Below are positions 28,805-38,100 of a DNA stretch of 64,000 nucleotides, piece by piece (within the stretch, counting starts at the first letter, position 1; each line of letters opens with the position of its first letter). Made by a program: the position numbers and the translations under genes. The notes beneath the pieces were generated by a model. It was not told where the DNA came from. It did not search any database and saw nothing but the letters and a program-made list of their open reading frames with translations. Origin of the DNA: Paenibacillus sp. (lineage in GTDB: Bacteria; Bacillota; Bacilli; Paenibacillales; Paenibacillaceae); the NCBI GenBank assembly GCA_023512345.1, contig JAILZT010000017.1:54602-118601 (forward strand), in the 5' to 3' direction.

Positions 28805-30568
28805 TTAACTAACTTCATTCTCTGGTAGTCTCGCTACCTGGGGTAACATGATGGTAAAGGTTGTGCCTTCACCCAGCTTGCTGTCCACCCCTATGCCATA
28901 AGAACGACCGAAATGAAGCTGGATACGCCGCTGTACATTATGCAGACCAATTCCTTGGGTTCCGCCGTATGCATCAGACCAACTTTTCATCAAACTTTGA
29001 ATCGTTTCCTCGTCCATTCCGACGCCGTTATCACTAATTTCGATGGTAATGTCGCTGCCTTTGGATTGAACACGAATTATAATACAACCTTCTTCTTCAA
29101 TCTCCGCAAGACCATGGAAAATGGCATTCTCGATAATTGGCTGCAGAATCATCTTGGGCATAAGGTAATCCAGAAGTTTGTCCTCTATCTCATATCTTAC
29201 CTGAAGGGAATCATAATACCTGACTTTCTGAATCGCAATATAATTAATAACATTATTCATTTCCTCGCGTATGGATACCAGGTCTCCGTCAGATCTTGTT
29301 GCGTATCGGAGCATCAAGATCAACGCTTCCGTCATGTCAACAATCTTGTCGGCCTTTTGCATAGAAGCCATCCATTTAACCGAACCGAGCGTATTGTACA
29401 GGAAATGAGGATTGATCTGGGAATGGAGCGCACGCATTTCAACAGCGGCTTTCTCGATTTCCTCCTGTTGGACTCTCTCAACCAGCCTCTTCAATTCGTG
29501 CGACATCTTGTTAAAGCGAGTGGACAAATGCCCGATCTCGTCTCGCGAGTGAATATCTTCTACTTGCTCAAATTGCCCCTTCTCTACCAAACGGATATTG
29601 TTCATGAGCTTCTTAATAGGCCTAGTAATAACATTTGACAAAAAAATCGAAATTATAGCGGCAAATACGGACATTACAAACGCCAGGGTGAAGAGGTTGC
29701 GGCCCAGTATTTTACCTTCGGCAGTCAACTCGTCCAAAGGCATATATAAGTATGTCGTCCACTCCTGCTGGCTAAGCGGGTTGGTCACGACGATATTCGC
29801 CGATTCGTCAGGGCGGACGTTATCCCGAAACAACGTGCCAATCAACCGATCGTCCACGTTATATACAATTTTATCATTCTCATCGACGATCATAAACCTC
29901 GAACGAAGCGCTTCCTGCAAGTTGCTGTTCACGATCTCGATAAATTTAATGTCTATGCTGACGACTATGACACCTAATAGTCGTCCGGATGCCATGTCGT
30001 AAATTTTCCGAGCGTGCGAGACAGCCAGTACATTATTCTTAAGCTGCTTGTCTATTCGGGTCGTTAGCGTGATGGTTCTATCACTCGTGTGCATAAACTT
30101 TTTGAACCACAATTCACTAGTCGCTTTATGTTCATTATTAATGGGTTGATTGGGGCTGACGAATAGATCGGGCCCACCGTTCAAGTTGTAGAGGTAGATG
30201 GAGAATACGCGATCCTTCATCATAATATAGTTCATTAAGATATTGTAGGCAGCATTCTCATTCTGTCTACCACCGTCTCTAAGAAGATCTTGGATTGGAT
30301 AGCTGCCTTCCTGTGTCGCGGATAAGCTGCCGCTGAGTCCATTGCTGGCAAGCAGCGTTATTTTCTCGATCTCCTTCAAGAATTCATCGATGCGGATATT
30401 GGTTTGCTTAGAAAGATCGTTCAGCAGTTTTGTATAGTTGTATTCCAACAACCGCTCAGAAGAGTAATGGGAGTTGATAGTCATCACGAACGCCGGAAGA
30501 ATGATCACCGTCAGGCAAATAATCATAATTTTCGTCTTTATACGAACGTTTTGGATACGTCGCCACAT
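28805..30568 (-). CDS. YesM-type membrane sensor histidine kinase
   Basis: A 587-residue sensor. Helix 1 at about 12-34, extracytoplasmic sensor at about 35-270, helix 2 at about 275-300, HAMP (with ITRPIKKLMNNI), His-kinase region with acceptor His388 in NPHFLYNTLGSVK, and an ATPase domain (QPIIENAIFHG, DNGVGMD, GTQGIGLHNV). It follows the regulator gene by 39 nt on the same strand; GAGGTG precedes the ATG. Most likely senses the substrate of the convergent cassette 2 transporter. Confidence 0.92.
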   Translation of the reverse strand: MWRRIQNVRIKTKIMIICLTVIILPAFVMTINSHYSSERLLEYNYTKLLNDLSKQTNIRIDEFLKEIEKITLLASNGLSGSLSATQEGSYPIQDLLRDGGRQNENAAYNILMNYIMMKDRVFSIYLYNLNGGPDLFVSPNQPINNEHKATSELWFKKFMHTSDRTITLTTRIDKQLKNNVLAVSHARKIYDMASGRLLGVIVVSIDIKFIEIVNSNLQEALRSRFMIVDENDKIVYNVDDRLIGTLFRDNVRPDESANIVVTNPLSQQEWTTYLYMPLDELTAEGKILGRNLFTLAFVMSVFAAIISIFLSNVITRPIKKLMNNIRLVEKGQFEQVEDIHSRDEIGHLSTRFNKMSHELKRLVERVQQEEIEKAAVEMRALHSQINPHFLYNTLGSVKWMASMQKADKIVDMTEALILMLRYATRSDGDLVSIREEMNNVINYIAIQKVRYYDSLQVRYEIEDKLLDYLMPKMILQPIIENAIFHGLAEIEEEGCIIIRVQSKGSDITIEISDNGVGMDEETIQSLMKSWSDAYGGTQGIGLHNVQRRIQLHFGRSYGIGVDSKLGEGTTFTIMLPQVARLPENEVS

Positions 30569-30607
30569 GATACACCTCTTTCCTTATATCCACTTCGGAC
30601 TTCGCTG

Positions 30608-32212
30608 TTACTCTCGATATTCCTCGGGAGTAACGCCTACGATTTTTTTGAAGATTTTGCTGAAATACGTGTAATTATGGTAGCCTACCTTGTCAGCGAC
30701 CTCGTACACTCTTAGCTTCCCACCCTTTAAGTACGCCTTAGCCCGTTCAATACGGACGCGGGTTAAGTAAGAGGTAAAGTTCTCCCCTTTCTCAAGCTTG
30801 AAGGTTCTACTGAGATAGGATGGATTGACATTGATCTGGCTTGCCACACTTTGTAATGAAATATCTTCAGCATAATACTTGTTGATTATTTCAACCGCAC
30901 TGTCGGTGTATGTGCGTTCATGCTTAGACCGGGATTCAATCTCGAAATAATACTTTATGTACGCTAGCATACTCCGGTTAATATCCTCCCAGCTCTCCCC
31001 TTTCAGTACGGTTTCGTAGGGCGACTTCTCTGTGAAAGTTGGACGTGGTCTCTTCGTAGCCATAGATAAATGTCCATGCATCATTTCCATTAACAAGATA
31101 TATTTATCGCGAATGCTGTCTTCATCTACCCACAACGCTTCTAGTTCAGAACGAATCTCGGCCAGAAATGTCTCCGCCTTCTTCTCATCCTTACTAACCC
31201 ACACAGTGACAAAATCATCTTCTTGTCTAGGGGTCAGCAACATGTTGACAGCTTGCCGAGGAGGCTCCTTAGCCACATCTTCGTAAAAGAATACCTTTTC
31301 AGCGCTTGTAAAGAAACGATTCCGCAGGGCAATATCCGCCTCTTGATATGCAGCTTTGATGAACTTGAAGCCTGGCATGATCGTACTTACCCCAGCTGTG
31401 AGGGGCAAATTCATGAAATCTTTCATCGCTGTAAAAATTTTACCGCATAACTTTTCGATATCAGTACGTACAGAACTACTATCCTTAAGAGTGTTAATGA
31501 TGATCAAATATTCCGATGAACTTTCAATGACGACTTCTTTATCCCACTTGGACGGAATAACTTCCTCCAAGATATTCAAGATCGAGAATCGGAGCAACTT
31601 TTCATCTTTCTCCAAGTATTTCTTCTTCACTTCTTCAAAATGATTCACTTTAAATTTTATAACGGCCAGTTCAGCCGATTTTACGCGAATATGCAGCTTG
31701 TCTACCTTCGCACTCGCATCTTGTTCATTTATAAAACCGCTGATGAGGTCTTTAAAAAAGCTTTCCTTGAGATGACTCCAGCTAAGCGAATAGTCGTCCG
31801 GTATTATGGGGAGGTTCCCGCGGCTTTCGCGCTCTGCCTGCAGCTTCTCCCGAATGGAGGTTAGCAGCTCGATAAGCGAAGGGGGCGTGATCTCACTCTT
31901 AATCAAGTAATCTGCCGCACCAAGCTTCAGCGCCTCCTTCACATATTGGAATTCGTCAAAGTTGCTCAGGATAACATACTTGCAGGATTTCAGTGAGCTG
32001 GATATCTCGCGTATGAATTGCAAGCCGTCCATGACAGGCATTTTGATATCCGTAATGATCAAATCAGGTGAGGTGTCGAGTGCGACTTCTAGTCCTTCTT
32101 TTCCGTTTCCAGCTTCCCCAACAACCTGGAAGCCATGTTCCTCCCAATCGAGCATGGAACGAATCCCTACCCGCATCAACAATTCGTCATCCACGATCAT
32201 CATTTTATACAT
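30608..32212 (-). CDS. YesN-type response regulator with AraC output domain
   Basis: A 534-residue regulator paired with the kinase downstream. The receiver has acceptor Asp55 in ITDIKMPVMDG and Lys in LIKS (the usual Pro after Lys is Ser). The middle region is YesN-like. The C-terminal AraC domain has HTH units (ISLQSVASQINVNPSYLSRT and VYEVADKVGYHNYTYFSKIF) ending TPEEYRE. I place the start at the second ATG (32212), six bases after GAGGG; the first ATG (32218) abuts that site. The gene order regulator-then-kinase is the reverse of cassette 1. Confidence 0.92.
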   Translation of the reverse strand: MYKMMIVDDELLMRVGIRSMLDWEEHGFQVVGEAGNGKEGLEVALDTSPDLIITDIKMPVMDGLQFIREISSSLKSCKYVILSNFDEFQYVKEALKLGAADYLIKSEITPPSLIELLTSIREKLQAERESRGNLPIIPDDYSLSWSHLKESFFKDLISGFINEQDASAKVDKLHIRVKSAELAVIKFKVNHFEEVKKKYLEKDEKLLRFSILNILEEVIPSKWDKEVVIESSSEYLIIINTLKDSSSVRTDIEKLCGKIFTAMKDFMNLPLTAGVSTIMPGFKFIKAAYQEADIALRNRFFTSAEKVFFYEDVAKEPPRQAVNMLLTPRQEDDFVTVWVSKDEKKAETFLAEIRSELEALWVDEDSIRDKYILLMEMMHGHLSMATKRPRPTFTEKSPYETVLKGESWEDINRSMLAYIKYYFEIESRSKHERTYTDSAVEIINKYYAEDISLQSVASQINVNPSYLSRTFKLEKGENFTSYLTRVRIERAKAYLKGGKLRVYEVADKVGYHNYTYFSKIFKKIVGVTPEEYRE

Positions 32213-32333
32213 GTTCATCCCTCTTTTTTTGAAAACGGATACATTTCAAATCAACAAAAGATCGATTGTTTAGCTTTGATTATTTTACCGTACAAATAGA
32301 AATAAGTCTCTCCAAAAAGCCAAACGGATTCAC

Positions 32334-32368
32334 AAAAAAAGATACCTGTCACCTGACAAGTATCTTTT
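32334..32368 (-). terminator. terminator directly after the frameshifted small gene
   Basis: Arms AAAGATACcTGTC and GACAAGTATCTTT, one mismatch, loop ACCT. On the minus strand it runs into seven T. It begins 6 bp past the stop of the small remnant at 32374-32534. Confidence 0.78.
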
Positions 32369-32373
32369 CGTTC

Positions 32374-32534
32374 CTACCCTCTCACGATATGTCCAATCAA
32401 AGCAACTAGTGCTACTGCAGCATAAAACCTATGATGAAATATCCATAGTTTCGGAATTTTAAGTCCCCATTATAAATTTTTATGATTTTGGAATCATTGG
32501 TTTGCTTTTTCAAAAAAGTAGATATAGTTCTCAT
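32374..32534 (-). pseudogene. small membrane-protein gene with a frameshift
   Basis: From ATG at 32534 one frame reads 40 codons (MRTISTFLKKQTNDSK..., later FRNYGYFIIGF) and stops at 32412. The adjacent frame then continues YAAVALVALIGHIVRG and stops at 32374, directly before a terminator. Joined at about 32420, the two give one protein of about 53 residues with a single C-terminal transmembrane helix, so I read it as one small gene broken by a frameshift. Alternatively the 40-codon frame alone is used. No clear ribosome site. Family not recognised. Confidence 0.45.
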
Positions 32535-32617
32535 GAAAATTCATAAGCCTGCCGCAATTATATTAATAGTTTCCGGAACACTCCATGGTACTCATCCGCA
32601 GATATTACAATAACAGT
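32535..32617. other. AT-rich gap, nothing recognised
   Basis: Between the frameshifted small gene and the MarR terminator. No gene or clear promoter seen. The 115 bp between that small gene's terminator and 32212 are likewise empty apart from the regulator's ribosome site and presumed promoter. Confidence 0.4.
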
Positions 32618-32664
32618 AGGAACAAAAAAACTAATAAAACTCGATAATCAAGTCTTATTCCGCC
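32618..32664 (-). terminator. terminator of the MarR gene
   Basis: On the minus strand AATAAGACT and AGTTTTATT pair (one G-T) around a 9-nt loop and run into AGTTTTTTTG. It lies about 20 bp after the MarR stop. Confidence 0.65.
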
Positions 32665-32680
32665 TTTTTTATTATTATGT

Positions 32681-33106
32681 TTATCCTATATTGCTTTCCA
32701 TTTGTTGCATTAATTGTCTTAATATCTGCCGATCTTCCGTAGAAATGGAATGCAGTAATTTCCCCTGCTGCTCTCTCCATTTGATATCAACCGGTTTCTC
32801 TAATTCTTTGCCTTTGTCTGTTAAAAAAATTCGCATAACTCTCGCATCTTGTTCATCACGTTTACGGTATATAAATCCGTTTTGCTCCAGTGATTTAACC
32901 ATATTCGTTACGGTAGGTGGTTCGCATTTTAAATGTTCACATAGTTGCATTTGTGTTACCCCATCACCTAACCACAAACGATACAGTAAATTATCTTGGC
33001 CTACATAAAGGTTAAGTTCTCTTAGAGATTCGCTATAATTTCGACGCATTTGGGAGGAGATTCGATCTAACGACTGACGAATATCACAATCCACTTGATC
33101 TGCCAT
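32681..33106 (-). CDS. MarR-family transcriptional regulator
   Basis: A 141-residue winged-helix repressor. The DNA-binding core is GVTQMQLCEHLKCEPPTVTN followed by the recognition helix MVKSLEQNGFIYRK and the wing RDEQDARVMRIFLTDKG. N- and C-terminal helices form the dimer interface. I prefer ATG 33106 (MADQVD...), with GAGGG 11 nt upstream; an in-frame TTG at 33124 has no ribosome site. It lies downstream of the nitronate monooxygenase gene on the same strand. A 9/12 match to TTAGCNNGCTAA sits just upstream (33132-33143), suggesting autoregulation. Confidence 0.88.
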   Translation of the reverse strand: MADQVDCDIRQSLDRISSQMRRNYSESLRELNLYVGQDNLLYRLWLGDGVTQMQLCEHLKCEPPTVTNMVKSLEQNGFIYRKRDEQDARVMRIFLTDKGKELEKPVDIKWREQQGKLLHSISTEDRQILRQLMQQMESNIG

Positions 33107-33131
33107 TAATTTTTCATCCCTCAAATATTAT

Positions 33132-33143
33132 TTAGTAGGCAAA
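33132..33143. promoter_or_regulatory. possible MarR operator (degenerate)
   Basis: TTAGTAGGCAAA resembles the perfect palindromes at 34264-34275 and 34455-34466, and lies directly upstream of the MarR gene. Confidence 0.35.
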
Positions 33144-33202
33144 ACATATCACCGCAAAAAAGATGTGTCAATTTATTTAGTTATCCATTTTGATTACCGG
33201 CT

Positions 33203-34168
33203 TCATCCTATTAATTCAACGATTTCTTCTATCACTTCTTGACACGTTAGAATTTGTTGAATGCCACCGGCTGATTCAGATACACTTATAGTCCCATTGA
33301 TCAGATCACCATCTAACATTCCTATTTTGAACCCTTCTCCATAATATTTGTATGCCTCTGCATGCTTTCCTTCATTAATTAGTTCTAAGGCTTTTTTTCC
33401 TGCTTCTGTAGGAATGGTTCTTAAATGCCCTATACCTGATTTGAATTCAATAAACTCTTCACTTTTTACCTTAATGATGGCTTTTTTTGTTTCCATGCTA
33501 GCCGGGTTTTCCTTGGTCACTATGAACCTTGTCCCCATATATACACCTTCCGCCCCCATTGATAGTGCTGCTTTCGCTCCCAGACCATCTATAATCCCTC
33601 CGGCTGCAATAACAGGTATTTTTACAAGTGAAGTTATTTGTGGAACAAGAGAAAGAGTACTAATTTTATAATCACTCATATGGCCGCCAGCCTCATAACC
33701 CGTAACGATAAGTGCATCCACTCCTGTTTTCTCAGCTTCTACAAGCTTTTCTACTGTCGGACTTAAGTCTCTGTAAACTACCTTAATATCATGTTCTTTA
33801 AGTCGTTTTAGTTCACGATCGACCACATTTTGTCCAATGGCAATAACGGTTTTCACATTTTCTTTAACCAAAACATCAAAAACTGCATTAGTAAATGGGT
33901 CCTCTGAAGCCCCTCCCATAGGGAAAATGTAATTTACTGCAAATGGTTTATTGGTTAATGCTTTAACCTTGCGAATTTCTTTGGTTAGTCGTTCTGCCAT
34001 ATCTTCTGCACTCGTAGCTTTTTCTGTCTGGCCAGCATTTGGCCCCAATACGCCCATTCCACCTGCATTTGATACTGCTGCAACAAATTCCGCAGATGTT
34101 ACCCATGTCATTGCAGCTGAAATAATGGGGTACTCTATTCCCAGTAGTTGTGTAATTCGGTTTTTCAT
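33203..34168 (-). CDS. nitronate monooxygenase / 2-nitropropane dioxygenase family flavoprotein
   Basis: A 321-residue TIM-barrel FMN enzyme. Characteristic segments: YPIISAAMTWVTSAEFVAAV and NAGGMGVLG at the N-terminus, VTGYEAGGHM with the catalytic-type His near residue 165, VIAAGGIIDG and GAEGVYMGTRF at the FMN phosphate site. The family oxidises alkyl nitronates or, in the related FabK branch, reduces enoyl-ACP; the length and the GGHM motif favour the monooxygenase-like branch. AGAGGAGA precedes the ATG. Upstream lies the broken end of a flavin monooxygenase gene, downstream a MarR gene, so this may be what remains of a larger oxidative cluster. Confidence 0.88.
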   Translation of the reverse strand: MKNRITQLLGIEYPIISAAMTWVTSAEFVAAVSNAGGMGVLGPNAGQTEKATSAEDMAERLTKEIRKVKALTNKPFAVNYIFPMGGASEDPFTNAVFDVLVKENVKTVIAIGQNVVDRELKRLKEHDIKVVYRDLSPTVEKLVEAEKTGVDALIVTGYEAGGHMSDYKISTLSLVPQITSLVKIPVIAAGGIIDGLGAKAALSMGAEGVYMGTRFIVTKENPASMETKKAIIKVKSEEFIEFKSGIGHLRTIPTEAGKKALELINEGKHAEAYKYYGEGFKIGMLDGDLINGTISVSESAGGIQQILTCQEVIEEIVELIG

Positions 34169-34263
34169 AAATAAATTCTCCTCTGGTTTAATTGTTTTAC
34201 TTTGTCAGTAATTGATGCCCTTTCTTCCGGCTTTCTTGATTAGGATATTCTGTGATATTTCAA

Positions 34264-34275
34264 TTAGCCTGCTAA
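34264..34275. promoter_or_regulatory. palindromic operator TTAGCCTGCTAA
   Basis: Perfect TTAGC/GCTAA dyad with a 2-nt centre, about 100 bp before the nitronate monooxygenase start and overlapping the stop of the flavin monooxygenase remnant. Identical half sites recur at 34455-34466. Size and form fit a MarR or HxlR site. Confidence 0.5.
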
Positions 34276-34412
34276 ATATATTCGAGTGAATTGTCCCGTA
34301 CATCCGAAAATCCATCACATGCACCAGCCAAAAACCATTCTTCTAAGAAGTCAGCAACTTGAACGGGTGTACCTGCAACTACTGGATGATAGTTAATGAC
34401 CCCTTGGGCTTT
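34272..34412 (-). pseudogene. 3' remnant of an LLM-class flavin monooxygenase (NtaA/SnaA-like)
   Basis: An open stretch of about 46 codons bounded by a stop on the 5' side. It translates to INYHPVVAGTPVQVADFLEE and on to WFLAGACDGF, then a short unrelated tail and stop. The pattern GTPxQVADxLxEWFxAGAxDGF is the family signature near the C-terminus of nitrilotriacetate-monooxygenase-like enzymes. Everything N-terminal is missing, and the usual final segment after DGF is replaced, so this is a gene relic. Confidence 0.7.
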
Positions 34413-34441
34413 TTAGGCTTAGAGTTGGATCCCTCTATTGT

Positions 34442-34466
34442 GGTACAATAATAATTAGCTTGCTAA
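34442..34466 (+). promoter_or_regulatory. extended -10 with overlapping palindromic operator
   Basis: TGgTACAAT (34442-34449 region) forms an extended -10 for the plus strand. TTAGCTTGCTAA (34455-34466) lies where transcription would start, a typical repressor position. It would drive the HxlR gene with a leader of about 140 nt. Confidence 0.45.
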
Positions 34467-34501
34467 ATAAATATTTAATAATGTAGTTCTGTTCAGTGGC
34501 A

Positions 34502-34531
34502 TTGACACAATCATAAATTCATTTGTTTAAT
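34502..34531 (+). promoter_or_regulatory. sigma-A type promoter of the HxlR gene
   Basis: TTGACA (34502-34507), 18-nt spacer, TTTAAT (34526-34531). The predicted start near 34538 leaves the ATG at 34552 without a complete ribosome site and so supports the ATG at 34597. Confidence 0.6.
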
Positions 34532-34596
34532 CTGCAAAGAGGGCAATATATATGGACATAGTACATCTTTTTGTACTTAGATTAGGAGCGATATTT

Positions 34597-34959
34597 ATGA
34601 GGGTATGTAATGAAGGGTTTGATAAAGAGTTTATGGATGAAAAAAGGGATATGTACGCGATAGCCTTTACCCAGAATGTTCTTTCAGGACGTTGGAAATA
34701 TTTTATATTATGGTATCTCAAAGCAGAAACACGCCGTTATTCCGAAATTAAAAAATTTCTTGGTGGTTTATCACAAGGCTCTCTCACAAAGCAGCTTAAA
34801 GAGCTGGAAAATAACGGAGTTATTAAACGTGAGGTTTATCCGCAGGTTCCTCCGCGAGTAGAGTATTCGTTAACAGACAAGGGAATCAAATTACTGCCGA
34901 TCCTTGAGAAGATGGAGGATTTCGGTAAAGAATATGGCGAAAACCCCGGTGAAGGTTAG
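34597..34959 (+). CDS. HxlR-family transcriptional regulator
   Basis: A 120-residue winged-helix regulator. Core signature LSGRWKYFILWYLKAETRRY, then IKKFLGGLSQGSLTKQLKEL (helix-turn-helix) and the wing PPRVEYSLTDKG, as in HxlR/YodB-type redox or aldehyde-responsive regulators. Cys4 of the chosen protein (MRVCNEGF) could be a sensing thiol; inferred. AGGAG lies 8 nt before ATG 34597. An upstream in-frame ATG at 34552 adds 15 atypical hydrophobic residues but also has an AAGAGGG before it, so it is not excluded. Confidence 0.85.
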   Translation: MRVCNEGFDKEFMDEKRDMYAIAFTQNVLSGRWKYFILWYLKAETRRYSEIKKFLGGLSQGSLTKQLKELENNGVIKREVYPQVPPRVEYSLTDKGIKLLPILEKMEDFGKEYGENPGEG

Positions 34960-34961
34960 AT

Positions 34962-35006
34962 AAAAAAAGCTGTCCCATAAGCAGATTTCTCTGCAAATGA
35001 GACAGC
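34962..35006 (-). terminator. terminator downstream of the SLH-anchored GH32 gene
   Basis: On the minus strand GCTGTC/GACAGC outer arms and a GCAG/CTGC inner stem are followed by seven T. It lies about 100 bp after the GH32 stop; the plus side lacks a T run. Confidence 0.78.
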
Positions 35007-35104
35007 GCCTCCTCAAACTACTCATAATTTAAAGGCTTATTGCCCTGACTGACGAACATGGCAATAGAAAAATTCTCTCATTCTGCAATCCTCCTTCACC
35101 GCCG

Positions 35105-38100
35105 TTATTTATTGATCTTATCAATTAATAGTGAAATGATTTGCGCACTTTCGGCGCGGTTCACTTTCTCATGCGGCATGAATAGTTCGTTGCCACGACC
35201 GCTAATTAGTCCAAGCTCCTTCGCAGAGGAGACCGCATCTGCAGCCCAGCGGCTAATGAAACTGGCATCTTTGAAGTTATTCATTCCATTTGCTATAATC
35301 TTTTGCCCTGTCTGGAATCGATAAGCTTTGAGAATCATAACCGCCATCTCTTCCCGGCTTATCGCTTCCTCTGGCGCGAAAGTATCCGCGCTTTTTCCGG
35401 TTACAATTCCCGCTTCAAATGTGGCTGTAATCGAAGAAGCATACCACTTTGTGGATTCTACATCCTTGAACACGCTTGGTTTTGAGGATTCAATCCGGAG
35501 TGCCCGAGTGATCAAGGAGGCGAATTCCGCTCTGGTCACGAGTTGTTTCGGTGCAAATAAATCTTCGCTTACACCCGCAACTATTTGTTTGGCAGCCAAC
35601 TTTTTTATCACATTATGAGCCCAGTATGACGCCTGGACATCTTCAAATGATTTGTCATAGTTGAGAACGCCGTACGTACTGAAATGGCTTACTTCCGCAG
35701 TCATCTTATCTTCTGCACTCGCTCCGCCAACATATTCCAAGCTGCCGTCTTCGACGATCCAATAGACGCCGCTCAGTGCCTGAGGGGAAGTTTCCTTTAC
35801 TTTCAACCTGATTGTGACCGGCTTGGAGAATTTATCAAGCTGCTGGATGGTTCCATCGGCTTTTACAATAGACAATTTGAGGTCATAAACATCTCCTGAA
35901 GCGGATATTTCCGCTTTATTCTTGCGTTTGGCACGCTCAAGCCGTTCAGTGACTTGAGTTGCAGATAAGGTATCCAATTCAAAAGAGATTTGCGCATGTT
36001 CAAGTTCATCTTTGGTAACCAGCCCCTGTAAATCCTTCAATACCTCTGCGGGAACTTCCACCTCTGCTCCACTATGTGTAATCTTCAAGGCGTTCTTTCC
36101 GTTATTTGCCACCGCTGTAACCGGGAAGAGCACCTGCCGCTGCCCCTTTGCCATTTCAAAAGATAAGCTGTTTTGACTGTCCGGTTTACGGGTGATGATC
36201 ACAGGGCTATCCGGATTGACAGGGCTTGTCGGATCGGTCGGTTCACTCGGATTAGTCGGATTCTGCACCTTAACCGGTACATTGAAGTCATCAGCGTTAA
36301 TGTGTCCAAAGCCACCTGTGGATTGGTCCACTACCTTCAGGTAAAGCTCCTCACCGATATACTGCGATGCATCCCAAGTCTTCCGTTGATACTCCTCATA
36401 ATTCGTGGCGGTCTCTTTGAACAGCTCTTTGCCATCCGATGCCCGAACTAGCGCAACATACAGCTTATCTATATCTCGCCCTCCGCTGACAAGGAAGTTG
36501 ATCTTACCGTTCCCGCCAAGGACGAAGTTCTGTGATTTTAACGTTCCAGTTAAGCGGTCACCTCCGGCCTCTTCGTTGAAGCCCCACAAATGATAGCCGC
36601 CCGGAATTTTATGCGACGGATTAAAGTAGATCGTGTCCCAGAAAAACTGGGCATCGGTCACATGGACATCTTGGAAAGCGTCTCCTTCTTTAATCCAGCC
36701 TGTTAAGTCGCCTGTGGCAAAATCATGGTTAGGCAGATCTATAATATCGGTGTACACGGTGTTATCCCAGTTGTCAGGCACATCGACCGGAGCAGCCGGT
36801 TCACCCGTCAGGGCATTCATATTCCATACTTCCATCGACTTGACTGTAATATCGTTGTTGGCCCAGACCTGCAAGCCCAAGGAATCGTATCTTCCTACGT
36901 ATACGCGTGTGGTCAGCTTTTTCTTGTTATTGGCAAAGGCTTCAACAACCGAGCGGTCCAGGAAAATATGCAGCTTCAGGTTCTCTCCATCCAGGTCCAC
37001 ATATCCGCCTTGGATGCCATCCACGCGAACATCCGGATCAACGCTGCTCTTGGTCCGGTCCACATTGAAGGTCCCGTCCGTCTTGTCATAGTAAATCAGT
37101 GTTTCCTCTTGGCCGTTATCAGAGCGCCGTACCTTAAGACCAAATTTCTGGGCTTCGCCCGGTTCGATCTCCATCACAATCTCCAGCAAGTCGCCTTTGA
37201 CTTTCTGGATCAATTGATTGGCAGCCTGCAAGTTTTTGTCTGCAAAATCAACCAATTTAGCACCTCGTAGACTCTGCAATTCTTGAATCGGCTCAATACG
37301 CAATTCATCATGCTCATCCAAGCTTAGTGAAACTGGAAGTGCTAAATTATGAGCCCATCCAGCTTGATATTCAGCCTGCGGCGTTCTTATATTCTGTACC
37401 ATGGAATAAACGACCGTTCTTCCGTCGGGGGTGACCATACCGCTTTCTGCGGTTAAATAACCATCGCCCACATCCAATTTGGAAGGCGTATCCTGATCAG
37501 GTATAAACTTGAAGTTATCCCGGTCCCAGGTTCCAATCCAGTAAAACACCTCAACATCTCTTTGCACATCGTTCGCCGGCGGTACTTGCTCTGGCTTTTC
37601 ATGTGGATTGATCATAAAGATATACTTTTGTTTGCCCATGCTATCCTTGCCTAACGGCAACAGTACCGGCAATTCCCATACCGTTCCTAGCTCCGGGTAC
37701 AAGCTTCTGTCACTAACGTATAAAGGCCCCTTATACTCCCAGTTGTACATATCGTCGGATACGTATACCAATGCTGTACCGCTGCTGAAGTCTTTAAGAC
37801 CGGATGTTACTAGCTGATACCACTTATCCGTCTCTTTGTCATACCATACAAACGGGTCCCTGAACTCGTTATGAATACCGATACCATTCTGCTCTGTAAC
37901 CGGTTCAGGATGTTTATCCCATTTCTCCAAGCTAGGGTCCAATAAATCAGCCGGTGTTGCCAGCCCTGTTCTTTGGTTCGGCGACAGAGAATCATTGCCG
38001 GCGGTATAGAACAGAACGGGGTTTCCGTCACGGTCATATGCTGCACTGCCTGACCAAGCGCCATCTGGATCAAGGGTGCCCGCTTCGGGGGCAAGAGCGG

